A stretch of DNA of 64,000 nucleotides from Agaribacillus aureus. GTDB taxonomy: Bacteria; Bacteroidota; Bacteroidia; Cytophagales; Cyclobacteriaceae. The notes beneath the pieces were generated by a model, which was not told where the DNA came from, made no database searches, and saw only the letters and a program-made list of their open reading frames with translations. Both the position numbers and the translations under genes were made by a program. Shown in pieces: positions 45,669-56,822 of this stretch (its first letter is position 1; the number at the start of each line of letters is the position of its first letter). The DNA lies in assembly GCA_030442055.1 (NCBI GenBank), contig JAUJEB010000001.1:2232001-2296000 (forward strand), written 5' to 3'.

Positions 45669-46187
45669 TTAACCTACCTTTACCTTACCATTTTGGACCA
45701 GAAAAGGCCGCCATTCGTCTTTGATGAAACCTGAAAAGTCCCGTAAAAACATAATGTAAGAAGGTTTATAAGGCTTATTTTCCAATAGCATCCCCGCCGA
45801 CTCCGGTGTATTATCCCCTTTTTTTGCATTGCAGCTTTTGCAAGCTGTAATCAAATTTTTCCAGTTGGTTCCTCCTCCCTTTGATCTGGGAACCACATGA
45901 TCAAGTGTTAAATCATCGGTGGCCCCGCAATACTGGCATCTGAAGTTATCTCTTTTAAAAATATTATTTCTGGAAAGAACAACGCTTTTATATGGAATGT
46001 GTATGTATCTATTCAGTTTTACAACTGCCGGCATTGGAAATGAATGGGTGACAGTCCTAATACATTTATCATTCGCCTTTTTAATCAATTCCGCTTTATT
46101 CATAAAAACCAATATAAAAGCCCGCTGCACCGAGCATACGGCAGTGGGCGAATAATCCTGGTTTAAAACTAGTACTCTGTCATTCAT
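45669..46187 (-). CDS. HNH endonuclease family protein
   Basis: 172 residues without a signal peptide. The C-terminal half has the HNH fold with a zinc-binding pair of CxxC motifs (Cys84, Cys87 and Cys116, Cys119), the catalytic LDHVVPRSKGG segment (His97) and NWKNL (Asn111). The N-terminal part (VLVLNQDYSPTAVCSVQRAF) is the shared leader of this Bacteroidota family. Such single-domain HNH proteins are widespread in Bacteroidota, with no clear link to restriction or defence; they may act in repair or recombination. The start overlaps the stop of the NlpC/P60 gene by 4 bp. Confidence 0.9.
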   Translation of the reverse strand: MNDRVLVLNQDYSPTAVCSVQRAFILVFMNKAELIKKANDKCIRTVTHSFPMPAVVKLNRYIHIPYKSVVLSRNNIFKRDNFRCQYCGATDDLTLDHVVPRSKGGGTNWKNLITACKSCNAKKGDNTPESAGMLLENKPYKPSYIMFLRDFSGFIKDEWRPFLVQNGKVKVG

Positions 46188-46984
46188 AGTTCGTCTTTTA
46201 AAATTCTTTTAATAGAAAACAATTTATGTGTATATCTATTCAAGTCTTCATTAAATATTCCCGTACTATCAAGTCGATCAACCCTTACAAATCCCGATGC
46301 GTGTATGACCTTACTATCTGCAAGAAGTATACCTACGTGATACACACGCTTATTTTCCTTGGCAAAAAAAACCAAATCACCCGGGTGGGCATCTTTTAGA
46401 TCATCAATTGTCAATCCCTGTTCTGCCTGTTGCCAGGAGTCTCGTTTTAGGTTATAACCACAAATCCTATAAACCTGTTGTGTAAACCCCGAACAATCAA
46501 TACCAAAAGGCATCTTCCCGCCCCAGAGATAAGGCGCGTTTAAATACCTGAACGCAATTTCTTCCAAATAACGATAACCCTTCCTTTCTCCACTGTTTTC
46601 AGACTTCCCATTAAACTGCAACTGCGTCTCCATATCGAAAAGTTCCTGGGGAGAAAACGGCAAAACACTGCCGATGAGTATGTTGATCTTTTTTCCTGAA
46701 TAAGTTAACTCCGTATTTAAGTCAACAGCTATTTTATGGTTGAGATGACTTAAATCCTTATAAAAGTCATCGGAAATCTCAACCCATTGTTTATGACATA
46801 TCCAACCTTCGTATCCGTCAAAATATATTTTAATTTTATACCAGTTTTGATCCTGGCTCTTTTCTAAAACCTCGTAATGATCTCCAAACAATAGCTGGGT
46901 GATCATCTCGCTTCGGTCAGACCCTTCAGCCCTGACCGGAATAACACTTAACCTGCAAATGCCCTTCAGTGTTGTGCTTAACAT
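46184..46984 (-). CDS. NlpC/P60 family peptidase with N-terminal SH3-like domain
   Basis: 266 residues. The N-terminal SH3-like domain (about 10-72; RLSVIPVRAEGSDRSEM, WYKIKIYFDGYEGWI) is followed by a linker and the papain-like domain (140-265) with catalytic Cys164 in GIDCSGFTQ, His216 in YHVGIL and His228 in VIHASG. Such enzymes cut the cell-wall stem peptide (gamma-D-Glu to diamino acid). There is no visible signal peptide, and an in-frame stop just upstream fixes the start, so the protein is either cytoplasmic or exported without a classic signal. Its last 4 bp overlap the HNH gene start, so the two are co-translated. Confidence 0.9.
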   Translation of the reverse strand: MLSTTLKGICRLSVIPVRAEGSDRSEMITQLLFGDHYEVLEKSQDQNWYKIKIYFDGYEGWICHKQWVEISDDFYKDLSHLNHKIAVDLNTELTYSGKKINILIGSVLPFSPQELFDMETQLQFNGKSENSGERKGYRYLEEIAFRYLNAPYLWGGKMPFGIDCSGFTQQVYRICGYNLKRDSWQQAEQGLTIDDLKDAHPGDLVFFAKENKRVYHVGILLADSKVIHASGFVRVDRLDSTGIFNEDLNRYTHKLFSIKRILKDEL

Positions 46985-47249
46985 ATACCATTATTTAATT
47001 CTCTTTTCTTCTATTAAATATAATTATTGATTGATGATAAAAAAACCGCTGATCAAGGTAACCCGAATAATATCAGGTTTATTTTTATTAAAATCCCAGG
47101 GTCGCAAATAATTATTTGCTCCACAGCACCTCAAAAACCTTATTTTTCATTAATTGCTTAAAAAATATTCTAGCTTTACAAATATTTTGTCTAAAATACG
47201 AAGTTAAATTGGAGCAATCTTTGTTACTAGGTTAAATACCTGTAAACTG

Positions 47250-48017
47250 ATGCATATGTTTAAAAACGTAATACGTATTATTTTAATCTGTTTGTGGACG
47301 ATCACGAGCCATCAATTGCTGGCCCAGCAATCCTACGAGGAGTTTATGCTCTCCGGCAAAGTCGTTGACAAAGAAAATCCCGAAGCATTGCCTGGCGTAC
47401 ATATATTGAATGCAAATAAACGCCAGGGAACGGTAAGTGACATCGATGGCAACTTTTACATAAAAGCTTCGGAAAACGACACCCTGATATTTTCATACGT
47501 TGGCTATAATCAGCATTTTTTGATTTTGGGAGATAGCATTAAAGACGAACTGAAAAATCCTTTGATTATTCATTTAAGCAAGTCGCTGGTAGAATTGGAA
47601 ACGGTAAAAGTATTTGCTTACAAAAATGAACGAGACTTCAAAAATGCCATCCTCGAATTGGAATTACCGGAGGAAACACCTGTCAAAACCCAAATCCCGG
47701 GATACTATTATGGCCCCCAAAAACCGGTGAAGCCAGGAGTCGGTAGCCCCATTTCTTTCCTGGCCAATAAATTTGGAAAAAAAGCGAAAAGGGAACGACA
47801 ATTTAACGAAGCCAAAAAACGCGACGAATACAAAAGATACCTGCATTCAAAATACAATAAAGAAATCGTCAGCAACATCACCGGCTTAAAAGATGAAGAG
47901 CTCGACGACTTCATGCAACACTGCACCTTGTCTGACAAGTTTATTGACGATGCCAATGAATATGAAATTATTGTCGCCATCAACAAGTGTTATAAAGATT
48001 TTACGAATAGGAATTAG
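47250..48017 (+). CDS. Exported protein with carboxypeptidase regulatory-like domain
   Basis: 255 residues with a signal peptide (to about residue 25, LLAQQ). The first domain is a carboxypeptidase-regulatory-like fold (FMLSGKVVDKENPEALPGVHI, VSDIDGNFYIKA, DTLIFSYVGY), as at the start of SusC/TonB receptors, but no plug or barrel follows. The rest is charged and rich in Lys, Glu and Tyr, with an NKEIVSNITGLKDEELDDFM helix. It may therefore be a small periplasmic partner rather than a receptor. The gene is 18 bp upstream of the M1 peptidase gene, so co-transcription is likely. Confidence 0.8.
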   Translation: MHMFKNVIRIILICLWTITSHQLLAQQSYEEFMLSGKVVDKENPEALPGVHILNANKRQGTVSDIDGNFYIKASENDTLIFSYVGYNQHFLILGDSIKDELKNPLIIHLSKSLVELETVKVFAYKNERDFKNAILELELPEETPVKTQIPGYYYGPQKPVKPGVGSPISFLANKFGKKAKRERQFNEAKKRDEYKRYLHSKYNKEIVSNITGLKDEELDDFMQHCTLSDKFIDDANEYEIIVAINKCYKDFTNRN

Positions 48018-48035
48018 AAAGAAAAACCATAAATA

Positions 48036-49883
48036 ATGAGAGCCCAAATCCCCTTAAAATTTACATTACTAATTTTTTTCCTGGTACTTAGTTTGAACGG
48101 CCTATCACAATCTGACAGGTGGCAGCAAGGCGTAGCATATAAGATGGAAATTGATATGGATGTCAAGTCCCACCAATTTAAAGGTGCGCAGGAACTTGTA
48201 TACTTCAACAACTCTCCCGATACCCTTACCAACGTTTATTACCATCTTTACTTCAATGCTTTTCAGCCCGGCAGCATGATGGACGTCAGATCGCGAAATA
48301 TTTCCGATCCGGATGCAAGGGTCAGAGATAGAATTAGCAAGTTAGGCCCTGATGAAATCGGTTTTCAAAAAATATTATCCTTAAAACAAAATGGGAAGCC
48401 CGTAGCCATGGAAGTGGCAGGCACTATCCTGGAGGTAACTCTCAACGAGCCGATTATGCCAAATACAAAGGCTGTATTTAACATGGATTTTGAGGCTCAG
48501 GTACCCAGACAGATACGCAGGTCGGGCAGGGATAATGCGGAGGGAATAGATTATTCTATGTCACAATGGTATCCTAAAATGGCTGAATACGATTATATGG
48601 GTTGGCATGCTAACCCATACATCGCCCGTGAATTTCATGGCGTGTGGGGAGATTTTGATGTGAAAATTACTATTGACCCGAGTTATGTAATTGGAGGTAC
48701 CGGCTATCTGCAAAACCCCAACGAGGTTGGTCACGGCTATGAAGATCCAGGCACAAAAGTAAGCAAGCATAAAGATAAGATTACCTGGCATTTCAAGGCC
48801 GAGAATGTGATGGATTTTGTGTGGGCAGCCGACCCGGACTATACCCACGATATCGCAAAAGTTCCAGATGGCCCCACCTTGCATTTCCTCTATCAAAAAG
48901 ATAAAAATACCGAGAAAAACTGGGCCATGTTACCCGAACTTACCGTGAAGGCCTTTCAATATATGAGCAAAAGATTTGGTAAATATCCGTATAAACAATA
49001 TTCGGTTATCCAGGGTGGTGACGGAGGTATGGAATATCCAATGGCCACATTGATTACAGGCAACAGATCAATGAGCGGACTATTAGGGGTAACCGTTCAC
49101 GAGCTTATCCATAGTTGGTTTCAGCACTTACTGGGGACCAATGAATCACTCTACGCCTGGATGGATGAAGGTTTTACTACGTTTGCTTCCAATGAGACCC
49201 TTAGACACCTTAGCAATTCGGCTGGCGCAAACTCTCAGAAAGGCACTTATTTGGGTTATCGGGGATTGGTAAACAGGGGCATGGAGGAGCCATCAAGCTT
49301 ACATGCCGACCATTTCAATACAAACCAGGCCTACTCTACATCTGCCTATTTAAAAGGAGCTATATTCTTAAATCAATTGAGTTATATCGTTGGCCAGGAA
49401 AATTTTGATAAGGGTATGTTGAGATACTTTCATACCTGGAAATTCAAACATCCCAACCCTAATGATTTTATCAGAATTATGGAAAAGGAATCGGGCATGA
49501 TACTGGACTGGTATCTCAATTACTGGATCTATACCACCAAAACCATTGACTATGGCATCAAATCAGTGGTAGAAAATAAGCAGTCTACGACGGTTACCCT
49601 CGAACGTATCGGAGAGATCCCAATGCCCATTGACCTGGAAGTCACCTACACTAATGGCAGCAAAGAGACTTATTACATTCCACTAAGGATTATGAGGAAC
49701 GCCAAGAAGAATGACAGAGGTACCAACCTCCGCCTACAACCGGATTGGCCCTGGACAAATCCACAATACAGCCTGGAGATCCCTGAAAAACTGTCAAAAA
49801 TCTCCAGCATTAAAATTGATCCTTCAGGGAGATTGGCAGACTTAAATGATAAAAACAACACTTATCAGTCCGATAGCAAGTAA
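48036..49883 (+). CDS. M1 family aminopeptidase (exported)
   Basis: 615 residues with a signal peptide (to about residue 26, LSQ). It is a gluzincin: the zinc site is HELIH (His355, Glu356, His359) with Glu378 in WMDEGF, the exact HExxH-x18-E spacing, and the substrate-binding motif GGMEY near residue 330 stands in place of GAMEN. M1 peptidases release N-terminal amino acids from peptides. In Bacteroidota these exported forms are probably periplasmic and feed peptide uptake. It follows the carboxypeptidase-regulatory-domain gene by 18 bp. Confidence 0.93.
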   Translation: MRAQIPLKFTLLIFFLVLSLNGLSQSDRWQQGVAYKMEIDMDVKSHQFKGAQELVYFNNSPDTLTNVYYHLYFNAFQPGSMMDVRSRNISDPDARVRDRISKLGPDEIGFQKILSLKQNGKPVAMEVAGTILEVTLNEPIMPNTKAVFNMDFEAQVPRQIRRSGRDNAEGIDYSMSQWYPKMAEYDYMGWHANPYIAREFHGVWGDFDVKITIDPSYVIGGTGYLQNPNEVGHGYEDPGTKVSKHKDKITWHFKAENVMDFVWAADPDYTHDIAKVPDGPTLHFLYQKDKNTEKNWAMLPELTVKAFQYMSKRFGKYPYKQYSVIQGGDGGMEYPMATLITGNRSMSGLLGVTVHELIHSWFQHLLGTNESLYAWMDEGFTTFASNETLRHLSNSAGANSQKGTYLGYRGLVNRGMEEPSSLHADHFNTNQAYSTSAYLKGAIFLNQLSYIVGQENFDKGMLRYFHTWKFKHPNPNDFIRIMEKESGMILDWYLNYWIYTTKTIDYGIKSVVENKQSTTVTLERIGEIPMPIDLEVTYTNGSKETYYIPLRIMRNAKKNDRGTNLRLQPDWPWTNPQYSLEIPEKLSKISSIKIDPSGRLADLNDKNNTYQSDSK

Positions 49884-50035
49884 GACCCGGAAATCTAACG
49901 TCGCTACATAAACTGGCTGGCTCTTGTAGCCGATTGATGCGCTTTTGAGGGTAATCATCAACTAATATCCTTTGGTCCCGGCATAAAATCGGGGGTGGCA
50001 CATCCCCCTGGGGTTTAACACAAATCTCATTTATG

Positions 50036-50069
50036 TTGAAGTCGTTTTTGCATAATTTTTATAAATTTG
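50036..50069 (+). promoter_or_regulatory. Candidate promoter of the ligA operon
   Basis: TTG (50036-50038) and TAAATTTG (50062-50069) fit the Bacteroidota -33 and -7 elements with a 23-bp spacer. The -7 box is only 10 bp before an upstream ATG at 50080, which favours the ATG at 50113 as the true ligA start. Confidence 0.45.
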
Positions 50070-50079
50070 GTTTGTTTAA

Positions 50080-52127
<2,048 letters not shown>

Positions 52128-52128
<1 letters not shown>

Positions 52129-52649
52129 TGTCAACGATTTCCAATAAATTATTAGAGAGGAATACCAATAAAGTCATTAAAAAGGGCATTATCAGGCGTG
52201 GTAGCGTTAGTTATCCCGAGGCTGAAAGTATTGGTATTTTGTTTTCGGTAGTTGACAGGGAAAAGCATAGTCTTGTTAAAAAATTCATCAAATCACTGGA
52301 AAAAGACAAAAAGAAAGTAGATGTTTTGTGCCTGCTCGGAGAGGGTAAAGAAAACTATGATTTTATTTTTGATTACTTTACCACCCGTGATTTTTCTCTT
52401 TTTGGGCATGCTATCTCCTCTTCAATACTGTTATTTGTTCAAAAGAAATTTGATTATTTGATCGTACTTGATACGGAGTCAAACATTTACACTGATAATA
52501 TACTGGCGAAAAGCAACGCCAAATGCAGAATAGGGATATACCACAACGACAAAGACCCATTTTATGAGTTGATGATCAAAACAAAAGACGGCAACTCGGT
52601 TGAAGAATTTATTGATCAAGTGTATCACTACCTTAAATTTATTAATTAA
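52128..52649 (+). CDS. DUF6913 family protein
   Basis: 173 residues, cytoplasmic, with no signal peptide. It reads as a Rossmann-like alpha/beta protein (SIGILFSVVDREKHSLVKKFI, VDVLCLLGEGKENYDF, FDYLIVLDTESNIYTDNILA), as in the DUF6913 family of Bacteroidota, which I recall as commonly encoded between ligA and dapA. The function is unknown. The start shares one base with the ligA stop, and dapA follows 4 bp after its stop, so it is the middle gene of a tightly packed operon. Confidence 0.75.
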
Positions 52650-52653
52650 TAAC

Positions 52654-53538
52654 ATGTCAAGTTTATTTAGTGGAACTGGTGTAGCATTGGTGACACCTTT
52701 CGACGATTCGTTTCAGGTGGATTATCGCGGTTTAGATAAATTACTGGAATACAATGCCGAAAATGGTGTAGATTATTTTGTTGTATTGGGAACTACCGGA
52801 GAGTCACCAACTACTTCCCTGGAAGAAAAAAAGGAAATACTCAAACATATTAAAAACAATAACCCTCGAAAACTACCGATCATGTATGGGATCGGGGGCA
52901 ATCATACATTAGGGGTAATCGACCAAATCAAGGGCACCGAGTTTGATGGTGTGGATGGGCTTCTTTCGGTGAGCCCGTATTATAACAAACCCTCTCAGGC
53001 CGGCATTATTAACCACTATGAAATGATAGCTGATGCCAGCCCCGTACCAGTGATATTATACAATGTTCCCGGCAGGACTGCCTCAAATCTTACGGCCGGC
53101 ACCACCTTAACGCTGGCCCAGCATCCCAACATTGTTGGGATTAAAGAGGCTTCGGGAGATATTAATCAGTGTTTGGAGATTGTCAGAAACAAGCCCGATG
53201 ATTTTTTGCTGATTTCAGGAGACGATATGTTGACAGTTCCGCTAATAGGGATCGGGGCTGTAGGCGTAATATCTGTCATGGCCAATGCTTTTCCGGCTTT
53301 GTTCAAAAAAATGACCCACGGAGCGCTGGAAGGCGACACAACGCTTTACTCCAATGCGATTTATCAGCTTTCCAGAATGAATGCTTTGATGTATAAGGAA
53401 AGCAACCCAACTGGCGTTAAGCAGGTGTTACAAGCGCTAAATATATGTGGGGCCACGGTTAGACCTCCCCTGCTATCCGCTTCGGAACAACTCACACATG
53501 AAATCAAACAGGTCCTGGAGACCATGGATTGGCAGTAA
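52654..53538 (+). CDS. dapA: 4-hydroxy-tetrahydrodipicolinate synthase
   Basis: 294 residues from ATG 52654, 4 bp after the previous stop; an ATG 54 bp upstream lies inside the DUF6913 gene. DapA condenses pyruvate with aspartate semialdehyde in the lysine and diaminopimelate pathway, for the cell wall. The (beta/alpha)8 barrel has the Schiff-base Lys164 in GIKEASGD, the catalytic Tyr136 and Arg141 in YNVPGRT, and GTTGESPTT (46-54). It is the last gene of the operon with ligA, and is followed by a strong terminator. Confidence 0.97.
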   Translation: MSSLFSGTGVALVTPFDDSFQVDYRGLDKLLEYNAENGVDYFVVLGTTGESPTTSLEEKKEILKHIKNNNPRKLPIMYGIGGNHTLGVIDQIKGTEFDGVDGLLSVSPYYNKPSQAGIINHYEMIADASPVPVILYNVPGRTASNLTAGTTLTLAQHPNIVGIKEASGDINQCLEIVRNKPDDFLLISGDDMLTVPLIGIGAVGVISVMANAFPALFKKMTHGALEGDTTLYSNAIYQLSRMNALMYKESNPTGVKQVLQALNICGATVRPPLLSASEQLTHEIKQVLETMDWQ

Positions 53539-53559
53539 AGCTCAACCCCTATAAACAAT

Positions 53560-53593
53560 AAAAGGGCGCTATTTTTGCAAATAGCGCCCTTTT
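53560..53593. terminator. Strong bidirectional rho-independent terminator
   Basis: AAAAGGGCGCTATTT and AAATAGCGCCCTTTT form a perfect 15-base-pair stem with loop TTGC. It serves both dapA and the convergent 57-residue gene. Confidence 0.92.
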
Positions 53594-53621
53594 CGATGAT
53601 ATCTTATCAGTTACTTGCTAA

Positions 53622-53795
53622 TTAAGCATTTTTCTTTTCCTGAACCTCAACTCTGATGTTTTGGGCAAGGTTTTTTAGCTCCTGCATCCCTTTTCTAACA
53701 CGGGTGCCGGCAGCTTGGTTGCCTTTGTCATAAAACTTTTGGAAATCACCTTCGAGAGACAAAACCTTTTCTCTGATTTCTTCAAATCTATTCAT
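53622..53795 (-). CDS. 57-residue basic histone H1-like small protein
   Basis: 57 residues, below the usual length cut-offs. It begins MNRFEEIREKVLSLEGDFQK, continues FYDKGNQAAGTRVRKGMQELKNL and ends QEKKNA; these stretches are described rather than quoted in full. The combination of an acidic first half and a basic second half, with AAGTRVRKGMQ, fits the small histone H1-like (Hc1-related) proteins common in Bacteroidota. They are thought to bind DNA or associate with the nucleoid. It is convergent with dapA, with the strong terminator between them, and has an ATG with its own short upstream region before the serine palmitoyltransferase gene. Confidence 0.8.
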   Translation of the reverse strand: MNRFEEIREKVLSLEGDFQKFYDKGNQAAGTRVRKGMQELKNLAQNIRVEVQEKKNA

Positions 53796-53899
53796 TATTA
53801 TATAGTTTTAAAAGTTTAAGATAATTGTTTATAATTTGTTGGCAATATAGCTAAAATGTTCTAAAAACAATAAAAACGAGCTTTTTTTTAGATAATTTA

Positions 53900-55147
53900 T
53901 TACTCTGCGATGATGGCAACACCCTTTTTTCTATACTCTCCACTCAACAATTTATCCTTTACAGATTCAAAAGCATTGATGGTTTCTTCCACATCTGAGA
54001 GGCTATGAGCAGCCGTAGGAATCAACCTCAACATGATGACATCTTTGGGAACTACCGGGTAAATAACCACTGAGAAAAAGAGGCCATAATGCTCTCTCAT
54101 ATCAACGATCAGGCCCGTCGCGTCATTCAACCCACCACTCAAAAGAACCGGTGTTACACAAGCCTGGGTAGTACCTATATTGAATCCTTTTTCCTTAAGT
54201 CCGTTTTGCAACGCATTGACAATAGTCCAGAGATTTTCCTTCAATTCGGGTTTGGTTCTTAATAACTCAAGCCTTTTTAAAGCACCAATAACCAGCGCTA
54301 TTGGCAAAGATTTTGCAAATATCTGTGATCTTGTATTATACCGCAGGTAGTCAATGATCCCCTCATCTCCTGAAACGAAAGCACCAATACTTGCCATTGA
54401 TTTGGCAAAAGTAGAGAAATACAGGTCTATGCCATCCTGCACACCCTGTTCTTCCCCGGCACCGGCACCTGTTTTGCCCATTGTTCCAAACCCATGGGCA
54501 TCGTCTACCAACAATCTAAAATCGAATTTCTTCTTTAGCGCAACAATTTCTTTTAGCTTCCCCATATTTCCCGACATCCCGAAAACGCCCTCGGTAATCA
54601 CCAAAACGCCTCCTCCACTTTCATTGGCAAGCTTGGTGGCTCTTTCAAGTTGCTTTTCAAGGTTTTCAATATCATTATGAGGATAAACAAATCTTTTCCC
54701 CAAATGTAACCTCACCCCATCTATGATACAGGCATGGGATTCCGCATCATAAACGATGACATCTTTTCGTCCTACTACGGCGTCAATGATGGAAAGAATT
54801 CCCTGATAACCATAGTTTAACAGCATAGTGGATTCTTTCATGACAAAATCCGACAATTCTTTTTCCAATTGTTCGTGCAAATTGGTGTTGCCAGACATCA
54901 TTCTCGCTCCCATGGGGTAAGCCAATCCATATTTTTTGGCGGCTTCCGCATCGGCTTTTCTCACCTCAGGATGATTAGCCAGCCCCAGATAATTATTTAG
55001 ACTCCAATTCAAAACCTCTTTCCCCCTAAATTTCATTCTTGGCGCTAGTTCTCCTTCCAACTTTGGAAACATAAAGTATCCCTCTTCTATGTTAGAGTGC
55101 CTACCTAGTGGCCCCTTATCATTTTGTAATTTCTCGAAAATATCCAA
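53900..55147 (-). CDS. spt: Serine palmitoyltransferase-like alpha-oxoamine synthase
   Basis: 415 residues of the PLP-dependent alpha-oxoamine synthase family. PLP lysine Lys249 in TFAKSMAS, Asp215 and His218 in VDDAHGFG, the stacking His138 in ESHACIIDG, and the MSGNTNLHEQLE segment are visible. The overall sequence resembles the Bacteroidota serine palmitoyltransferase more than 8-amino-7-oxononanoate synthase or 2-amino-3-ketobutyrate ligase, but the three are hard to separate by eye. SPT condenses serine with palmitoyl-CoA, the first step of sphingolipid synthesis, a trait of Bacteroidota. It stands alone and has a good promoter match. Confidence 0.8.
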   Translation of the reverse strand: MDIFEKLQNDKGPLGRHSNIEEGYFMFPKLEGELAPRMKFRGKEVLNWSLNNYLGLANHPEVRKADAEAAKKYGLAYPMGARMMSGNTNLHEQLEKELSDFVMKESTMLLNYGYQGILSIIDAVVGRKDVIVYDAESHACIIDGVRLHLGKRFVYPHNDIENLEKQLERATKLANESGGGVLVITEGVFGMSGNMGKLKEIVALKKKFDFRLLVDDAHGFGTMGKTGAGAGEEQGVQDGIDLYFSTFAKSMASIGAFVSGDEGIIDYLRYNTRSQIFAKSLPIALVIGALKRLELLRTKPELKENLWTIVNALQNGLKEKGFNIGTTQACVTPVLLSGGLNDATGLIVDMREHYGLFFSVVIYPVVPKDVIMLRLIPTAAHSLSDVEETINAFESVKDKLLSGEYRKKGVAIIAE

Positions 55148-55201
55148 TCTAGTACTTCTTTAATGATAAAATAAATCAAACTTTATCCTATAAAAAACAC
55201 A

Positions 55202-55233
55202 CAAATGTAACACTAAATCCGATTCAAGCCAAA
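55202..55233 (-). promoter_or_regulatory. Promoter of the serine palmitoyltransferase gene
   Basis: On the minus strand TTTG and TACATTTG lie 20 bp apart, a very good match to the Bacteroidota -33 and -7 consensus (TTTG and TAnnTTTG). Transcription would start about 48 bp before the ATG. Confidence 0.6.
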
Positions 55234-55298
55234 AATCACTCTCAATTTTATTATATATAGATTTTTTATGAAAAAATTATTATGTAGCATTGCAAGGG

Positions 55299-55306
55299 TA
55301 CATTTG
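55299..55306 (+). promoter_or_regulatory. Candidate -7 promoter element of the biotin carboxylase gene
   Basis: TACATTTG matches TAnnTTTG and lies 22 bp before ATG 55329. An alternative TTG start at 55290 would be upstream of this element, so it is unlikely. No -33 element is obvious. Confidence 0.4.
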
Positions 55307-55328
55307 CACAAGATATTCAAAATATGCT

Positions 55329-56822
55329 ATGACAAATATCCGGAAACTATTAGTTGCTAACAGGGGTGAAATTGCCCTCAGAGTAATGAGAACAGCCAAA
55401 GACATGGGTATCCAGACCGTGGCCATTTACAGTGAAGCTGACAGGACCTCTCCTCATGTAAAATATGCTGATGAAGCCGTATTGGTTGGTCCCCCACCCT
55501 CGTCAGAATCCTATTTGCAGGGAGACAAAATTATCGAGATAAGCAAAAAAATGGGCGTTGACGCCATCCATCCCGGATATGGGTTTTTGTCTGAGAATGC
55601 TGAGTTTGCCAGGAAAGTAACCGCTAATGACCTAATTTTTGTAGGCCCCTCTCCGGAAGCTATCAGTACCATGGGGGATAAGCTGGCTGCCAAATCAGCG
55701 GTTTCCAAATTCGATATTCCCATGGTACCCGGTGATGACGGGGAGATATCAGATATCGAGGCGGCAAAGGCCACTGCAAAAAAAATAGGATATCCCGTCT
55801 TAATTAAGGCGAGCGCCGGCGGGGGTGGCAAAGGTATGAGAATAGTGGAAAGTGAAGATGAAATCGGAGAACAATTGAACAGGGCCATTAGTGAAGCCCA
55901 ATCGGCTTTTGGAAATGGTGCCGTATTTATTGAAAAATACATCACCTCACCCAGACACATTGAAATTCAGGTCCTTGGCGATCAGCACGGCAATATCGTT
56001 TACCTCTTCGAACGGGAGTGCTCCATTCAAAGAAGGCACCAAAAAGTTATCGAAGAGGCGCCTTCTGTTGTTTTAACCGAGGATATAAGAAAAGCCATGG
56101 GAGAGGCAGCCATCGGAGTGGCCAAGGCGTGTGATTATTATGGTGCCGGCACGGTTGAGTTTATTGTAGACGAACAACTCAATTATTACTTTCTGGAAAT
56201 GAATACCAGGTTACAGGTAGAACACCCGGTCACGGAAGAAATTACGGGAATTGATCTTGTAAAGGAACAAATCCATATCGCCGAAGGAAAATCGTTAGGG
56301 TTTACGCAAGAAGATATTTCCATTAATGGTCACGCGATAGAAATCAGAGTATATGCTGAAGATCCTGCTAATAACTTTTTACCTGACATTGGTTTATTAC
56401 AGACCTATAATCGCCCCCAGGGTCCGGGGATACGCGTAGATGATGGCTTTGAAGAAGGCATGGAAATTCCTATTTATTACGATCCTATGATCGCTAAGCT
56501 TATTGCCTATGGAAGCAGCAGGGACGAAGCCATCAGCAGAATGTTAAGGGCTATCCATGATTATAATATTACAGGAATTGAAACCACACTTGATTTTTGC
56601 CGTTTTGTTCTTAATCACCAGGCTTTTATTACTGGTAATTTTGATACAAAGTTTGTAGAAAAGTACTTCACTCCGGAAGACTTACAGCAGGATGAAAATG
56701 TTGATTTGGAACGGCTGGCGGCTGTTTTGGCTGTTTTTACGATGGAAAAAAACAAAGAAACTCCCGCTTCCGGCGAGCGTCGTACAACTAAACCCAGCAA
56801 ATGGAAGCATAGATTAAGATAA
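55329..56822 (+). CDS. accC: Acyl-CoA carboxylase biotin carboxylase subunit
   Basis: 497 residues from ATG 55329. Biotin carboxylase motifs: KLLVANRGEIALRV at the start, the Gly-rich ATP-grasp loop KASAGGGGKGMR (about 165-176), EKYITSPRHIEIQ, ERECSIQRRHQKVIEEAP and the catalytic EMNTRLQVEHPVTE. It carboxylates biotin on a carrier protein using ATP and bicarbonate. It is about 45 residues longer than AccC of E. coli; the extra C-terminal part is basic and resembles the tail of propionyl-CoA carboxylase-type subunits. No biotin carrier (AccB) or carboxyltransferase is nearby, so the partners must lie elsewhere. It overlaps the next gene by one base. Confidence 0.9.
   Translation: MTNIRKLLVANRGEIALRVMRTAKDMGIQTVAIYSEADRTSPHVKYADEAVLVGPPPSSESYLQGDKIIEISKKMGVDAIHPGYGFLSENAEFARKVTANDLIFVGPSPEAISTMGDKLAAKSAVSKFDIPMVPGDDGEISDIEAAKATAKKIGYPVLIKASAGGGGKGMRIVESEDEIGEQLNRAISEAQSAFGNGAVFIEKYITSPRHIEIQVLGDQHGNIVYLFERECSIQRRHQKVIEEAPSVVLTEDIRKAMGEAAIGVAKACDYYGAGTVEFIVDEQLNYYFLEMNTRLQVEHPVTEEITGIDLVKEQIHIAEGKSLGFTQEDISINGHAIEIRVYAEDPANNFLPDIGLLQTYNRPQGPGIRVDDGFEEGMEIPIYYDPMIAKLIAYGSSRDEAISRMLRAIHDYNITGIETTLDFCRFVLNHQAFITGNFDTKFVEKYFTPEDLQQDENVDLERLAAVLAVFTMEKNKETPASGERRTTKPSKWKHRLR

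Noticed and set aside
49989-50008. Hairpin GGGGGTG/CATCCCC between the M1 peptidase and ligA
   Set aside because: The stem is formed with one G-T pair and has no T-run after it, so I do not call it a terminator.
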